Below are positions 26,192 to 32,826 of a DNA stretch of 32,826 bases, piece by piece. Origin of the DNA: Chloroflexota bacterium (GTDB taxonomy: Bacteria > Chloroflexota > Anaerolineae > DUEN01); assembly GCA_013152435.1 (NCBI GenBank), contig JAADGJ010000047.1, positions 1 to 32,826 on the forward strand, read 5' to 3'. Position 1 is the stretch's first letter, and every line of letters begins with the position of its first letter. Both the position numbers and the translations under genes were made by a program. The notes below the pieces were generated by a model, which was not told where the DNA came from, did not search any database, and worked only from the letters and a program-made list of their open reading frames with translations.

Positions 26192-26856
26192 CGCTGCAAG
26201 CCTCCTTTCGACGCCACGATCTCCCCGCGCTCGATGGTGTACACGACGTCAGCAAGCCCGGCGACCCGCCGCGGGTCCGAGTCGGTCACCAACACGGCCG
26301 CGCCCCGCCCGGGTAGCTCACGGATCACCTCGGCCAGCCGCTGCGCCAGCGCGGGCGCGAGCCCCTCGAACGGCTCGTCCAGGAGCAGCAGCTCCGTGCC
26401 GCAGACCAGAGCCCGCGCCAGGGCGACCATCTTCTGCTGGCCCCCGCTCAACTGGGCCGCCCGCCGGCCGGCCAGCTCCCGCACCTCCGGCATCAGCTCG
26501 TACACTATCTCCAGACGCTCAGCGCAGGCCGGGGAGGCCGTCGCCCACGCGGGCAGCAGGATGTTCTCCTCCACCGTCAGCGCGCCGATCAGCCGGCGAT
26601 CCTCCGGCATGTAGCCGATGCCCAGCCGGGCCCGCTCATGCGCGGGCACCTCGGTCAGATCACGGCCATCGAGCCGGATGGCACCCGCGTGCACCGGCAC
26701 CAGCCCCATGATGCCCCGCAGCGTCGTCGTCTTCCCGGCGCCGTTACGCCCCACCAGTCCCGCGATGCCGCCCTCCGGCACGGTCAGGTCCACCCCACGC
26801 AGGATGGGAAAGCCCCGGATATGCACCTGCACGCCTTCCAACGTCAACCTGGCCAT
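26188..26856 (-). CDS. livF: Branched-chain amino acid-type ABC transporter ATPase LivF
   Basis: A 222-aa ATPase of the LivF group. Walker A is GRNGAGKT (36-43), the Q-loop lies in the region after IMGLVPVHAG, the signature is AAQLSGGQQKMVALARAL, Walker B is LLLLDEPFEGLAP, and the switch is a D-S-D stretch (LVTDSDPRR) rather than the usual His, which is unusual. Y-M-P-E-D-R-R is typical of LivF. The ATG at 26856 follows GGGGAG. The frame opens 66 codons earlier, but that extension translates the intergenic repeat. It is separated from livG by 313 bp of repeat sequence, whereas liv ATPase genes are normally adjacent. Confidence 0.92.
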   Translation of the reverse strand: MARLTLEGVQVHIRGFPILRGVDLTVPEGGIAGLVGRNGAGKTTTLRGIMGLVPVHAGAIRLDGRDLTEVPAHERARLGIGYMPEDRRLIGALTVEENILLPAWATASPACAERLEIVYELMPEVRELAGRRAAQLSGGQQKMVALARALVCGTELLLLDEPFEGLAPALAQRLAEVIRELPGRGAAVLVTDSDPRRVAGLADVVYTIERGEIVASKGGLQR

Positions 26857-27169
26857 CGCTCCCCTTTTGAAGAACCGCAGAGGACGCAAAGCAAGTAGGG
26901 CAGATTTCCATATCTGCCTTAGAAAATTTACCGGCAAGGTACCTGAGGGAGCTCCCTCAACGACCAGCTCCACAGGGGGAGGTGTGGAGGGGAGCCCCCT
27001 CCACTTTTTCCGGAGGGCCTCCCCACAGCAGAAGCAACGGCATCTCTCAGACACACTCTAAGGGCGGATTCCCATATCTGCCCTTGCCTTTTGAAACCCG
27101 CAGAGGACGCAAAGGGCGCTAAGGATGCCTAGATTTCTTTGCGATCTTTGCGCCCTTTGCGGTTCATCT
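26857..27169. repeat. Repeat-rich insert between livG and livF
   Basis: No gene is supported. The part at 26990-27059, read on the minus strand, has the GTGTCTGAGA end followed by TGCCGTTGCTTCTGC and CCCTCCGGAAAAA, as at 6665-6720. Flanking it are two similar copies of GGGCAGATTTCCATATCTGCC (near 26907 and 27061, the second with a few changes) and two copies of CCGCAGAGGACGCAAAG (26874 and 27097). The second of these forms an inverted repeat with GCGCCCTTTGCGG near 27150. The layout suggests a repeat inserted into, or duplicated within, the operon junction. Confidence 0.6.
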
Positions 27170-27901
27170 TTAAAAGACCATCCCCTCCGTAGCGACATCC
27201 GCCAGGACGGCCTCCGGTGGACCGTCGGCGATGATCCGCCCCTGATGCAGCACCAGGACCCGCCCGGCATAGCGTCGGATCACCTCCATATCGTGCTCGA
27301 CGAAGAGGGTGGTCACGCCGGCGCTCTGCAGCACCCCCATCAGCGTATCCATGACCCCAAACTTGTCTCGCATGCTGACCCCGCTGGTGGGCTCGTCCAT
27401 GAGCAGCAGCCGGGGGCGCAAGGCGAACGCCAGGGCGATGTCCAGCAGCTTGCGCCCTCCCTCCGGCAACGCCACCACCGGCTGGTCCGCATAATCCCGG
27501 ATTCCGAACGGTCCCAGGATCGCCAGCGCCTCCGAGATCAGCGCATCCTGTCTCAGCGGACGCCACGGGTCCAGCCCCCGCCCCTCCCTCGCCGCCAGGG
27601 CGATGAGGACGTTCTCTACGACGGACAGGCCGGTGTAGAGCTGGGGGATCTGGAAGGACCGGGCGATCCCCAACCGGGTGATCGCCCGGGGCGGCAGCCC
27701 GGTGATATCCCGCCCCAGATAGCGAATGCGGCCCCGCTGCGGTCGGACATAGCCGGTGATCAGATTCAAGAGCGTCGTCTTCCCGGCGCCGTTGGGCCCA
27801 ACGACGCCCACCCGCTCACCGGCCGTGATCCGGAGATCGATGCCATCGGCCGCCACGACCTGCCCGAACGTGCGGGTCAGCCCAACCGCCTCCAGGACCA
27901 C
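27170..27901 (-). CDS. livG: Branched-chain amino acid-type ABC transporter ATPase LivG
   Basis: A 243-aa ATPase of the LivG group. Walker A is GPNGAGKT (35-42), GIARSFQIPQLYTGLSVVENVL is the LivG-specific Q-loop region, Walker B is LLLMDEPTSGVS, and the switch His is in FVEHDMEVI. The signature region reads VVALPEGGRKLLDIALAFA, a departure from the common L-P-Y-G-x-Q-R form. There is no ATG. The best start is the GTG at 27901 (V-V-L-E-A-V-G-L-T), with AGGA eight bases upstream, overlapping the end of livM by 25 bp. The open frame extends far upstream, but only as a shadow of livM. Confidence 0.9.
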   Translation of the reverse strand: MVLEAVGLTRTFGQVVAADGIDLRITAGERVGVVGPNGAGKTTLLNLITGYVRPQRGRIRYLGRDITGLPPRAITRLGIARSFQIPQLYTGLSVVENVLIALAAREGRGLDPWRPLRQDALISEALAILGPFGIRDYADQPVVALPEGGRKLLDIALAFALRPRLLLMDEPTSGVSMRDKFGVMDTLMGVLQSAGVTTLFVEHDMEVIRRYAGRVLVLHQGRIIADGPPEAVLADVATEGMVF

Positions 27902-28842
27902 CGGCGTATCCTGATCCGTCTCACGGCGGACGTGTAGATCGTCCAAAGTCCCTCCGGCATGAACAGGATGATGAGCAGCATGGCGCTCCCCATGATCATC
28001 TGCCAGATGTAGGGAGCGTACTTGAAGGCGTAGGCCCGCAGGATCTCGAAGACGACGGCGCCGCCCAGGGGGGCGAGCACGTTCCCGATCCCGCCCAGCA
28101 ACGCCACGAACACGAACTCGCCCGAGGTGGTCCAGTAGGCCAGTTGTGGATCCACGTGCCCGACATTGAGCGCCATCAGCGCGCCGCCCAGCCCGCTCAG
28201 CCCGCCGGCCAGCACGTACGTCAGGTAAATGGTGCCCCACGTGGAAAGGCCCAGGTACTCCAGCCGCACCTCGTTGTCCCGCACGGCCCGGGCCGCGTAG
28301 CCCAGCGGCGAGTTCATGTATCGGAAGGTCAGGTAGGCCACCGCGGCGGTGCAGCTCAGCGTGAGCAAGTACAGCCCCGAGCGCAGCCGCTCGGCCTCCA
28401 GCGCGAGCCCTGCGATCGTCGGCGTGGCGACGGCCATGCCATCGCTGCCGCCGGTGAGCGCGTACGCCTTCACCAGGATCCCGTACAGGACCATCGAGAA
28501 CGCCAGGGTGAGCATGGCGAAGAAGATCTCCCGATATCGGGCCAGGAGCAGGCCCGTCACGCCGGCCACGAGGACCCCGGCCGCCGTGCCCAGGGCGGTG
28601 GCCAGGGCTGCCTCCCGCACGCCCCATGCCCTCATGACGAACGCCACGGTGTAGGCGCTGGCGGCGAAGAAGAGCCCCTGCCCGAAGGAGACCAGCCCCG
28701 CCCGCAGGAGCAGCGCCACGCTCAGGATCGCCAGGCCGCGGGCGAACGCCAGCGATAGCAGGAAGATGATCCACGCCGGCAAGACGAAACCCAGCCCGGC
28801 GAGGAGCGCCAGCAGGGCGACGGTGATCAGCAAGGGCCTCAT
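27877..28842 (-). CDS. livM: Branched-chain amino acid-type ABC permease LivM
   Basis: A 321-aa permease with eight to nine hydrophobic segments. Conserved LivM blocks are present: LVSFGQGLFFAASAYTVAF, RYREIFFAMLTLAFSMVLYG, SPLGYAARAVRDNEVRLEYLG (the cytoplasmic loop that contacts the ATPase) and GTIYLTYVLAGGLSGLGGAL. The ATG at 28842 overlaps the livH stop as ATGA. The upstream part of the long open frame is a shadow of livH. With LivH it forms the membrane channel. The substrate may be branched-chain amino acids, short-chain amides, urea or other small molecules, because the liv family is broad. Confidence 0.92.
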   Translation of the reverse strand: MRPLLITVALLALLAGLGFVLPAWIIFLLSLAFARGLAILSVALLLRAGLVSFGQGLFFAASAYTVAFVMRAWGVREAALATALGTAAGVLVAGVTGLLLARYREIFFAMLTLAFSMVLYGILVKAYALTGGSDGMAVATPTIAGLALEAERLRSGLYLLTLSCTAAVAYLTFRYMNSPLGYAARAVRDNEVRLEYLGLSTWGTIYLTYVLAGGLSGLGGALMALNVGHVDPQLAYWTTSGEFVFVALLGGIGNVLAPLGGAVVFEILRAYAFKYAPYIWQMIMGSAMLLIILFMPEGLWTIYTSAVRRIRIRRWSWRRLG

Positions 28843-29735
28843 ATGCGGCGCCTCTCCTCGCGGGCGAACAGGCCCTGGGGACGCACCAGCAGCACCGCGG
28901 CCATCACCAGATAGATGGCGAACAGCTCCAGATCCGGGATGTGATGCACGGCCGCCGCCCGCACGATCCCCACGATCAACGCGCCCAGCGCCGCGCCCTC
29001 CAGGCTCCCCAGCCCGCCGATGACGACCACGGCGAAGGCCAGCACGATCACCTCGACAGCGATGCCCGGCGCCACGGAGATCATCGGCGCGGTGAAGGCG
29101 CCGCCCAGGGCAGCCAGCACGGCCCCCAGCGTGAAGGTGATGACGTAAACGCGCGGGACGTTCACCCCCATCGCCGTGCTGATCTCCGGATCCTCGATGA
29201 CGGCCACGATGAGCTTCCCGAATCTGGTGCGGTTGATGAAGAGCCATAGCGCGCCGCCGGCCGCCACGGCGATGCCCAGCAGCAGGAAGCTATATCGCGG
29301 ATAAGCGATCCCGCCCAACTGGACCTGGCCCAGCAGCTGGTAGGGCTTGTACGCGTAGTACGGATCCGCCCCCCAGCCGAGCTTGATCGCGTCCTCCAGG
29401 ATCAGGAACAGGGCGTAGGTGACCAGGAGCTGGACGGCCGGATCGCGGTCATAGACCCAGCGCAGCAGGCCGCGCTCGATCAGCGGGCCCGCGATCACGC
29501 CGACCAGCAGGGCGGCCCCGAACAGGACGAGATAGCTCCCGTAGGGCCAGAGGTCGTGCCGAAAGTAGGCGATGATCAGCGAGGCGCCCGTATAGGCCCC
29601 CAGGGCATAGAGGCTGCCGTGGGCCACGTTCAGGATGCGCAACACGCCGTAGATCAGCGTCATGCCCACGGAGATGAGGAACAGCCACGACGCGAAGGCC
29701 ACGCCGTCCACAGCGATGATGAGCCATGTGTTCAT
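28839..29735 (-). CDS. livH: Branched-chain amino acid-type ABC permease LivH
   Basis: A 298-aa permease with about eight helices. Typical LivH segments are VGMTLIYGVLRILNVAHGSLYALGAY near the N-terminus, ALFLILEDAIKLGWG, the cytoplasmic loop AVIEDPEISTAMGVNVPRVYVITFTLGA, and AVVVIGGLGSLEGAALGALIVG. The ATG at 29735 (MNTWL) was chosen; a GTG two codons earlier is also possible. The ribosome-binding site is weak (TAGGTG). A perfect palindrome lies between this gene and the binding-protein gene upstream. It is coupled to livM by ATGA overlap. Confidence 0.9.
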   Translation of the reverse strand: MNTWLIIAVDGVAFASWLFLISVGMTLIYGVLRILNVAHGSLYALGAYTGASLIIAYFRHDLWPYGSYLVLFGAALLVGVIAGPLIERGLLRWVYDRDPAVQLLVTYALFLILEDAIKLGWGADPYYAYKPYQLLGQVQLGGIAYPRYSFLLLGIAVAAGGALWLFINRTRFGKLIVAVIEDPEISTAMGVNVPRVYVITFTLGAVLAALGGAFTAPMISVAPGIAVEVIVLAFAVVVIGGLGSLEGAALGALIVGIVRAAAVHHIPDLELFAIYLVMAAVLLVRPQGLFAREERRRI

Positions 29736-29760
29736 AGACACCTATCGGGATAGGGGCGGG

Positions 29761-29789
29761 GTAGGGGCGGGTTTAAAACCCGCCCCTAC
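29761..29789. repeat. 29-bp perfect palindrome between livK and livH
   Basis: GTAGGGGCGGGTTT and its exact complement AAACCCGCCCCTAC meet around a single base. It is nine bases from the livK stop and about 25 bases before livH. It could act as a transcript-attenuating or stability hairpin that sets binding protein above permease. Its TAGGGGCG ends match the palindrome upstream of livK at 31232-31262. Confidence 0.7.
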
Positions 29790-29798
29790 CTCACGGGC

Positions 29799-31187
29799 TC
29801 ACGGGCATTTGGCACCTGGGAACCCCTGAGCGATCCATTCCTCGCCCTTCATGCCCTCGGGCGGGTTGACGCACTCCGCCGGGAACACCATCCGGTCGGT
29901 CAGCTTCACCTCGCCCGCGGCCGGGTCGAACTCCCCGGTGATGCCGAAGGCCATGGGCTCGATGGCCTGATGCCCATTGGCCAGCGCCATCTGGATCACG
30001 CCGCTGGGGCTGTCGAATTCCAGATGCTCGAAGGCGGCGATGACCTGATCCTGGGTGGGCCACTTGCCGCCGTTCTCGGCGATGGCTTTCTCATACGCAG
30101 CCTTGACCCCGAACAGCGTGAGGGCCATATGGTAGGCTGGATGGATGGGACGGGCATCGTATCGCTCCCTGTAGATGCGCGTGAACCAGCGGTTTAGCTC
30201 GTTGTCCGGGGCCAGCGCGCCGTGCGTGCCCTCGGCGCCGATGATCAGCCCGGGCGGGACGTCCTCGCCCAGCGAGGGGAGCATCGCCTCGCCGATGATG
30301 AACACCCCGATGCTCTGATCGAAGAGACGGCGCGGCGTCGCCTGGATCAGGAACGCCTCCAGATCGCTGCCCCAGAAGCTGGAGTGGATGGCATCGGGAC
30401 GCGCCACCAACAGGGCCGAGATCTCGGCCGAATACTCACCGGCGAAGAGCTTGGGGAACTGCTCGCTGACCACCTGGACGTCGGGTTTCAGTTGAAGCAC
30501 GGTGTCCCGGAAGGCCGTCCAGGAGTCCTGTCCCCAGGCGTAGTTCTGATTCATCCCGGCGATGGTCTGCAAATCCGGCTTCACCTTCAGCAGGTAGCGC
30601 GCCGCCCCCACGTTGTAGACCAGGTCGGTCCCTTTCGTGCGGAAGACGTACTTATAGCTCGCCTCCTCGAAGATGCGGCGGGTGGCGCATGTGTAGAACA
30701 CGGTGAGCTTCTGCAGCTCCTCGGCCACGGGCGCCACGGCGAGACAGGAGGCGCTGGACACGTACCCTAAAACCAGATCCACCTTCTCGTCCAGGACCAG
30801 CCGACGATACTCGGCCACCTGCTTGTCGGGGCCGCCCGACTCGTCCACGTACACGAGCTGGATCGGCACGCCGCCGATGCCCGCTTGATCGTATGGGGCG
30901 GGCGCCTGGCCCGCGTTCAACGCCTCGACGATGACGTCCGCCGCGTTCTTGGACGGGATGCCGAAGGGCGAGCCGGGGCCGGACAGGAAGGTGACGATGC
31001 CGATCTTCACCTGCGACGGCGCACCCGCGGTCGGAGCCGCTGGCGCCGCGGCGGGCGTCTCCCCCATACCCGCCTCCGGGACGGTCACCGGGGGCGCGCA
31101 GGCGGCCAGGAGCGAGAGGATGATCGCCCCGATCAGCATGCCGGCGAATATCCCTCTCGAACGCACGACGATATGGCTCTTACGCAT
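29799..31187 (-). CDS. livK: Branched-chain amino acid-type substrate-binding lipoprotein LivK
   Basis: A 462-aa binding protein. The signal peptide ends in the lipobox LLAAC (Cys about 30), followed by a Pro/Ala/Gly-rich tether. The mature domain has the family pattern VKIGIVTFLSGPGSPFGIPSKN, a Gly-Gly loop (IGGVPIQLVYVDESGG), VDLVLGYVSSASCLAVAPVAEE and FRTKGTDLVYNVG. Two extra cysteine pairs are possible (C near 153 and 171; two near the C-terminus in ECVNPP and AKCP). The length is about 60 residues above that of E. coli LivJ. The ATG at 31187 follows GGAGGAGGT. It is the first gene of livKHMGF, with palindromes on both sides. Confidence 0.92.
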   Translation of the reverse strand: MRKSHIVVRSRGIFAGMLIGAIILSLLAACAPPVTVPEAGMGETPAAAPAAPTAGAPSQVKIGIVTFLSGPGSPFGIPSKNAADVIVEALNAGQAPAPYDQAGIGGVPIQLVYVDESGGPDKQVAEYRRLVLDEKVDLVLGYVSSASCLAVAPVAEELQKLTVFYTCATRRIFEEASYKYVFRTKGTDLVYNVGAARYLLKVKPDLQTIAGMNQNYAWGQDSWTAFRDTVLQLKPDVQVVSEQFPKLFAGEYSAEISALLVARPDAIHSSFWGSDLEAFLIQATPRRLFDQSIGVFIIGEAMLPSLGEDVPPGLIIGAEGTHGALAPDNELNRWFTRIYRERYDARPIHPAYHMALTLFGVKAAYEKAIAENGGKWPTQDQVIAAFEHLEFDSPSGVIQMALANGHQAIEPMAFGITGEFDPAAGEVKLTDRMVFPAECVNPPEGMKGEEWIAQGFPGAKCP

Positions 31188-31231
31188 GGAACCTCCTCCC
31201 AACTCTGAGTAGGAATGGACAACTCAATTCG

Positions 31232-31262
31232 CTGTAGGGGCGACCGGCGGTCGCCCCTACAG
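31232..31262. repeat. 31-bp palindrome upstream of livK
   Basis: CTGTAGGGGCGACCG and CGGTCGCCCCTACAG are exact complements around one base. It lies 45 bp before the livK start and 55 bp after the niaR stop. It could end the niaR transcript or lie in the livK 5' region. A degenerate copy is at 32073-32106 (GGGGCGACCGGCC...GCCCCCACAG), followed in both by a GTTATG-like sequence. Confidence 0.7.
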
Positions 31263-31317
31263 TTATGTAAATATATGCGTTACCCAGAAGCCCCCCGACT
31301 TCCGGTCATCCCGGATG

Positions 31318-31833
31318 CTATTCGATCAGATACCCCGCCTCCCGAAGGGCCGCTTGAGCCGCCTCCAGGCGGGCCGGATCGTCGGCCTCCAGCGTGTGGA
31401 GATGGACGCCCTCGGTCAGCTCGCTCAGCAGATGCGCGCCGGTCTCATGCAGCTGCTCCATGAAGGCGTAGACGTCCGACCGGCTGCTGTGCATCAACTG
31501 TCCCCTCACCTCGCCATAGATGGGGTGCTCCACGATCACGTCGATCACGGTGACCCCGGCATCGACGAGACGCTCCAGCTCGTCCTGGGTCTGCTCCGGC
31601 GTGTGACGCACGGCGACCACCGTACGGGCCCGGGCATGTTCGCGCGCGGGCAGCCAGATATAGCCACGAGCCGTGGCCATGATGGGATGTCCGGCCGCGC
31701 GCAGCACGCTGATGTCCTGAACGATGATCTGGCGGCTGACGCCGAAGCGCTCCGCCAGAGCGCGGCCCGGCACCGGCCCCCCGGCCGCCTGCAGATAGGC
31801 GAGGATCTCCTGCCGCCGTGCTTGCGTGTCCAT
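31318..31833 (-). CDS. niaR: NiaR-like transcriptional repressor (HTH_11 plus 3H domain)
   Basis: A 171-aa regulator. Residues about 4-60 form a winged helix-turn-helix (PGRALAERFGVSRQIIVQDISVLRAAG). Residues about 70-168 form a 3H domain, with three conserved-His blocks: VVAVRHTPEQT, DVIVEHPIYGEVRGQL and LTEGVHLHTLEADD. Characterised members (NiaR) bind nicotinic acid and repress NAD-precursor synthesis and niacin uptake genes. The ATG at 31833 has GGGAG upstream; a GTG seven codons earlier is weaker. No nad or nia genes are in the window. The adjacent liv operon is a possible but unproven target. Its own promoter may be the operator-like site at 32259-32299, 430 bp away. Confidence 0.88.
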   Translation of the reverse strand: MDTQARRQEILAYLQAAGGPVPGRALAERFGVSRQIIVQDISVLRAAGHPIMATARGYIWLPAREHARARTVVAVRHTPEQTQDELERLVDAGVTVIDVIVEHPIYGEVRGQLMHSSRSDVYAFMEQLHETGAHLLSELTEGVHLHTLEADDPARLEAAQAALREAGYLIE

Positions 31834-32258
31834 CTCCACTCCCAAAGTGCTCACTCAAGGACACCCCAGGCAAACATCGTGGCTCATCTCATAATCGCTT
31901 CGCTCATATTTTTCTCGTCTTCTCCCTGCCTGGCTGGGGCTTTGGCCAGTGGCCTTCGGCCCCACGGGGCAGGTGAGGGGCTGAAAATAGAGTCCTTCGG
32001 AGGGGCTACCGCCCCTCCGAGCCACCCCAGAGATGCAAAGCCACGCTTCCGTATCGCTTAAGTTGATACCAATGGGGCGACCGGCCAGTTGCCCCCACAG
32101 TGTTATGCAAAGACGCTCGCACGTTTTCGTCGCGTATGCCCATACGAGCGACACGCTTAAATTGATTGATGCCTATAGGGCTGTAGCCGCTGCGTCCCCT
32201 GCTTCCTGGACACAGCGAGGGCGTTGCGTGCATGTGTCGTGTATGCCGATGCATATTC
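31834..32258. repeat. Repeat-filled region upstream of niaR
   Basis: No gene is supported. The segment 32011-32074 is the second copy (59 of 64 positions identical) of the dispersed repeat at 20320-20383, preceded by a GGAGGGGC/GCCCCTCC stem. It runs directly into a degenerate copy of the livK-upstream palindrome (32073-32106). A further degenerate piece of the same type (CGCTTAAATTGAT...CCTATAGGG) is near 32154-32180. The reading frames across it are shadows. Confidence 0.55.
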
Positions 32259-32299
32259 AGTGTAGGCGACCCTTCCTGTCTTGTCAAGTGTCAAGACAG
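32259..32299 (-). promoter_or_regulatory. Promoter with an overlapping palindromic operator-like site
   Basis: On the minus strand, TTGACA (32287-32282) and TACACT (32264-32259) are 17 bp apart. The -35 box lies inside a 24-bp inverted repeat with arms CTGTCTTG/CAAGACAG (32276-32283 and 32292-32299). TTGACA occurs twice in it, seven bases apart. A palindrome over the -35 box is typical of autorepression. The next minus-strand gene is niaR, so this may be its promoter, separated from it by repeats. Confidence 0.55.
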
Positions 32300-32597
32300 C
32301 TAAATTCCTCTTTTACTCACACCCCTTTTGTCTACTAGATTTAAAAAATATTATCGTATCTGCGTAACGAACGCCTCTCCAGCCTCGTTTATAAGAGTGG
32401 TTTCCATGGTTCGCTCTTCACCAACCGATCCGCAGGTCCTCTCGCCCGCCCGCCGGCCTCATGACGGCCGGCTTCCCCACACTCCCGTCGGGATAACCTT
32501 CCTTTAACATTGCTCTAAAGCGGGATTAAGCACGGCGAGGCCCCCATGTGGTAGGGTAAGAGCGAGCCGAACTTGTACACTTTAAGGAGGTGTTGTG
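32300..32597. other. Intergenic region before the DUF5666-type gene
   Basis: The left half is AT-rich (TTTAAAAAATATTAT near 32340-32354). A GCCGGCC/GGCCGGC hairpin is near 32451-32471. No convincing -35/-10 pair for the plus-strand gene was found. No coding sequence is supported. Confidence 0.4.
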
Positions 32598-32826
32598 ATG
32601 TTGAGGACGCGTCGATGGATGGTTACGTTCATAGCGATCCTGCTGGTCAGCCTGTTGGTGGCCCCGATCGCTCTGGCCGACGACGACGAATATGAGTTTC
32701 GGGGTACAGTGGAGAGCCTGCCCAGCAGCGGCCTGATCGGCGACTGGGTGGTGAGCGGCCGCACGGTGCACGTCAGCGCCGAGACCCGGATCGACCAGGA
32801 GGACGGCCCCGTGGCCGTGGGCGCCC
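32598..32826 (+). CDS. Secreted DUF5666-type protein (partial, cut by window end)
   Basis: The ATG at 32598 lies eight bases after a strong AAGGAGGTG. The first 76 codons are in the window. A clear signal peptide (MLRTRRWMVTFIAILLVSLL..., cleavage probably after ALA near residue 27) is followed by DDDEYEFRGTVESLP, S-x-G-L-I-G-D-W-V-V-S-G-R-T-V-H-V and TRIDQEDGPVAVG. The F-x-G-x-V-x-x-L-P, W-x-V-x-G and T-x-I then P-x-x-G spacing is that of DUF5666 repeats, beta-rich secreted domains of unknown function that often occur in several copies. The remaining length and the number of repeats lie outside the window. Confidence 0.75.
   Translation, partial: MLRTRRWMVTFIAILLVSLLVAPIALADDDEYEFRGTVESLPSSGLIGDWVVSGRTVHVSAETRIDQEDGPVAVGA

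Noticed and set aside
26857-27054. N-terminal extension of LivF
   Set aside because: It translates a dispersed repeat. The ATG at 26856 has a ribosome-binding site and starts at the normal family position.
27902-28774. N-terminal extension of the livG frame
   Set aside because: It lies wholly inside livM in another frame and translates to Arg/Gly/Ala-rich sequence. LivG starts at the GTG at 27901.
28843-29247. N-terminal extension of the livM frame
   Set aside because: Shadow of livH. The ATG at 28842 overlaps the livH stop and begins the first hydrophobic segment.
31855-32287. Minus-strand frames upstream of niaR
   Set aside because: They cover dispersed repeats shared with 20320-20383 and have no family resemblance. 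Repeat sequence explains them better.

Overview
The window is about 32.8 kb of high-GC bacterial chromosome. It has lipoprotein-type solute-binding proteins with Ala/Pro-rich linkers, secreted repeat proteins, a DUF5666-type protein, ABC importers for organic nutrients, and many short palindromic intergenic repeats. This fits a heterotrophic Chloroflexota (Anaerolineae/Caldilineae-like) genome. That assignment is inference from style; there is no rRNA or other marker gene here.

Layout. 0-3.1 kb: a small membrane protein, a DinB-like protein, an IS3 remnant hollowed out by a terminal-inverted-repeat element, a vapBC pair whose toxin is frameshifted, and tRNA-Pro(CGG) with a clear promoter. 3.2-6.6 kb (minus): a two-PAS membrane histidine kinase followed by a sulfatase. 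6.9-10.05 kb (minus): a B12-binding/mutase-like protein and an opine-dehydrogenase-like enzyme. They lie behind a near-consensus promoter and a structured leader of about 165 nt that ends in an intrinsic terminator, which may be a small RNA or a regulatory leader. 10.3-14.0 kb: a metallophosphoesterase, a family-5 uracil-DNA glycosylase and a secreted lamin-tail/phospholipase-D protein. 14.27-19.95 kb (plus): a carbohydrate/polyol operon with a strong promoter, made of binding protein, two permeases, a 65-aa membrane protein, a threitol-dehydrogenase-like MDR enzyme and an SDR. It has no ATPase subunit. 20.4-22.4 kb (minus): a secreted protein with 13 tandem 44-aa repeats. 22.5-25.45 kb (minus): a compact block of DUF4160/DUF2442, a Cthe_2314-type HEPN protein and an AbiJ-NTD4-like protein. 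The two largest genes look AT-richer than their surroundings. They are separated by GC-rich palindromes with the architecture of integron attC sites. 25.9-31.85 kb (minus): a branched-chain-amino-acid-type importer (livKHMGF) with an orphan DUF2442 gene at its end and a NiaR-like 3H-domain regulator upstream. 32.6 kb to the end: the start of a secreted DUF5666-type protein.

The best candidates for something undescribed are the attC-like cassette array carrying defence-type genes, the unassigned RNA/leader ahead of the B12/opine-dehydrogenase operon, and several dispersed repeat families that have altered operon junctions (inside the IS3 copy, between livG and livF, at the stop codon of the repeat protein, and between the niaR promoter and its gene).
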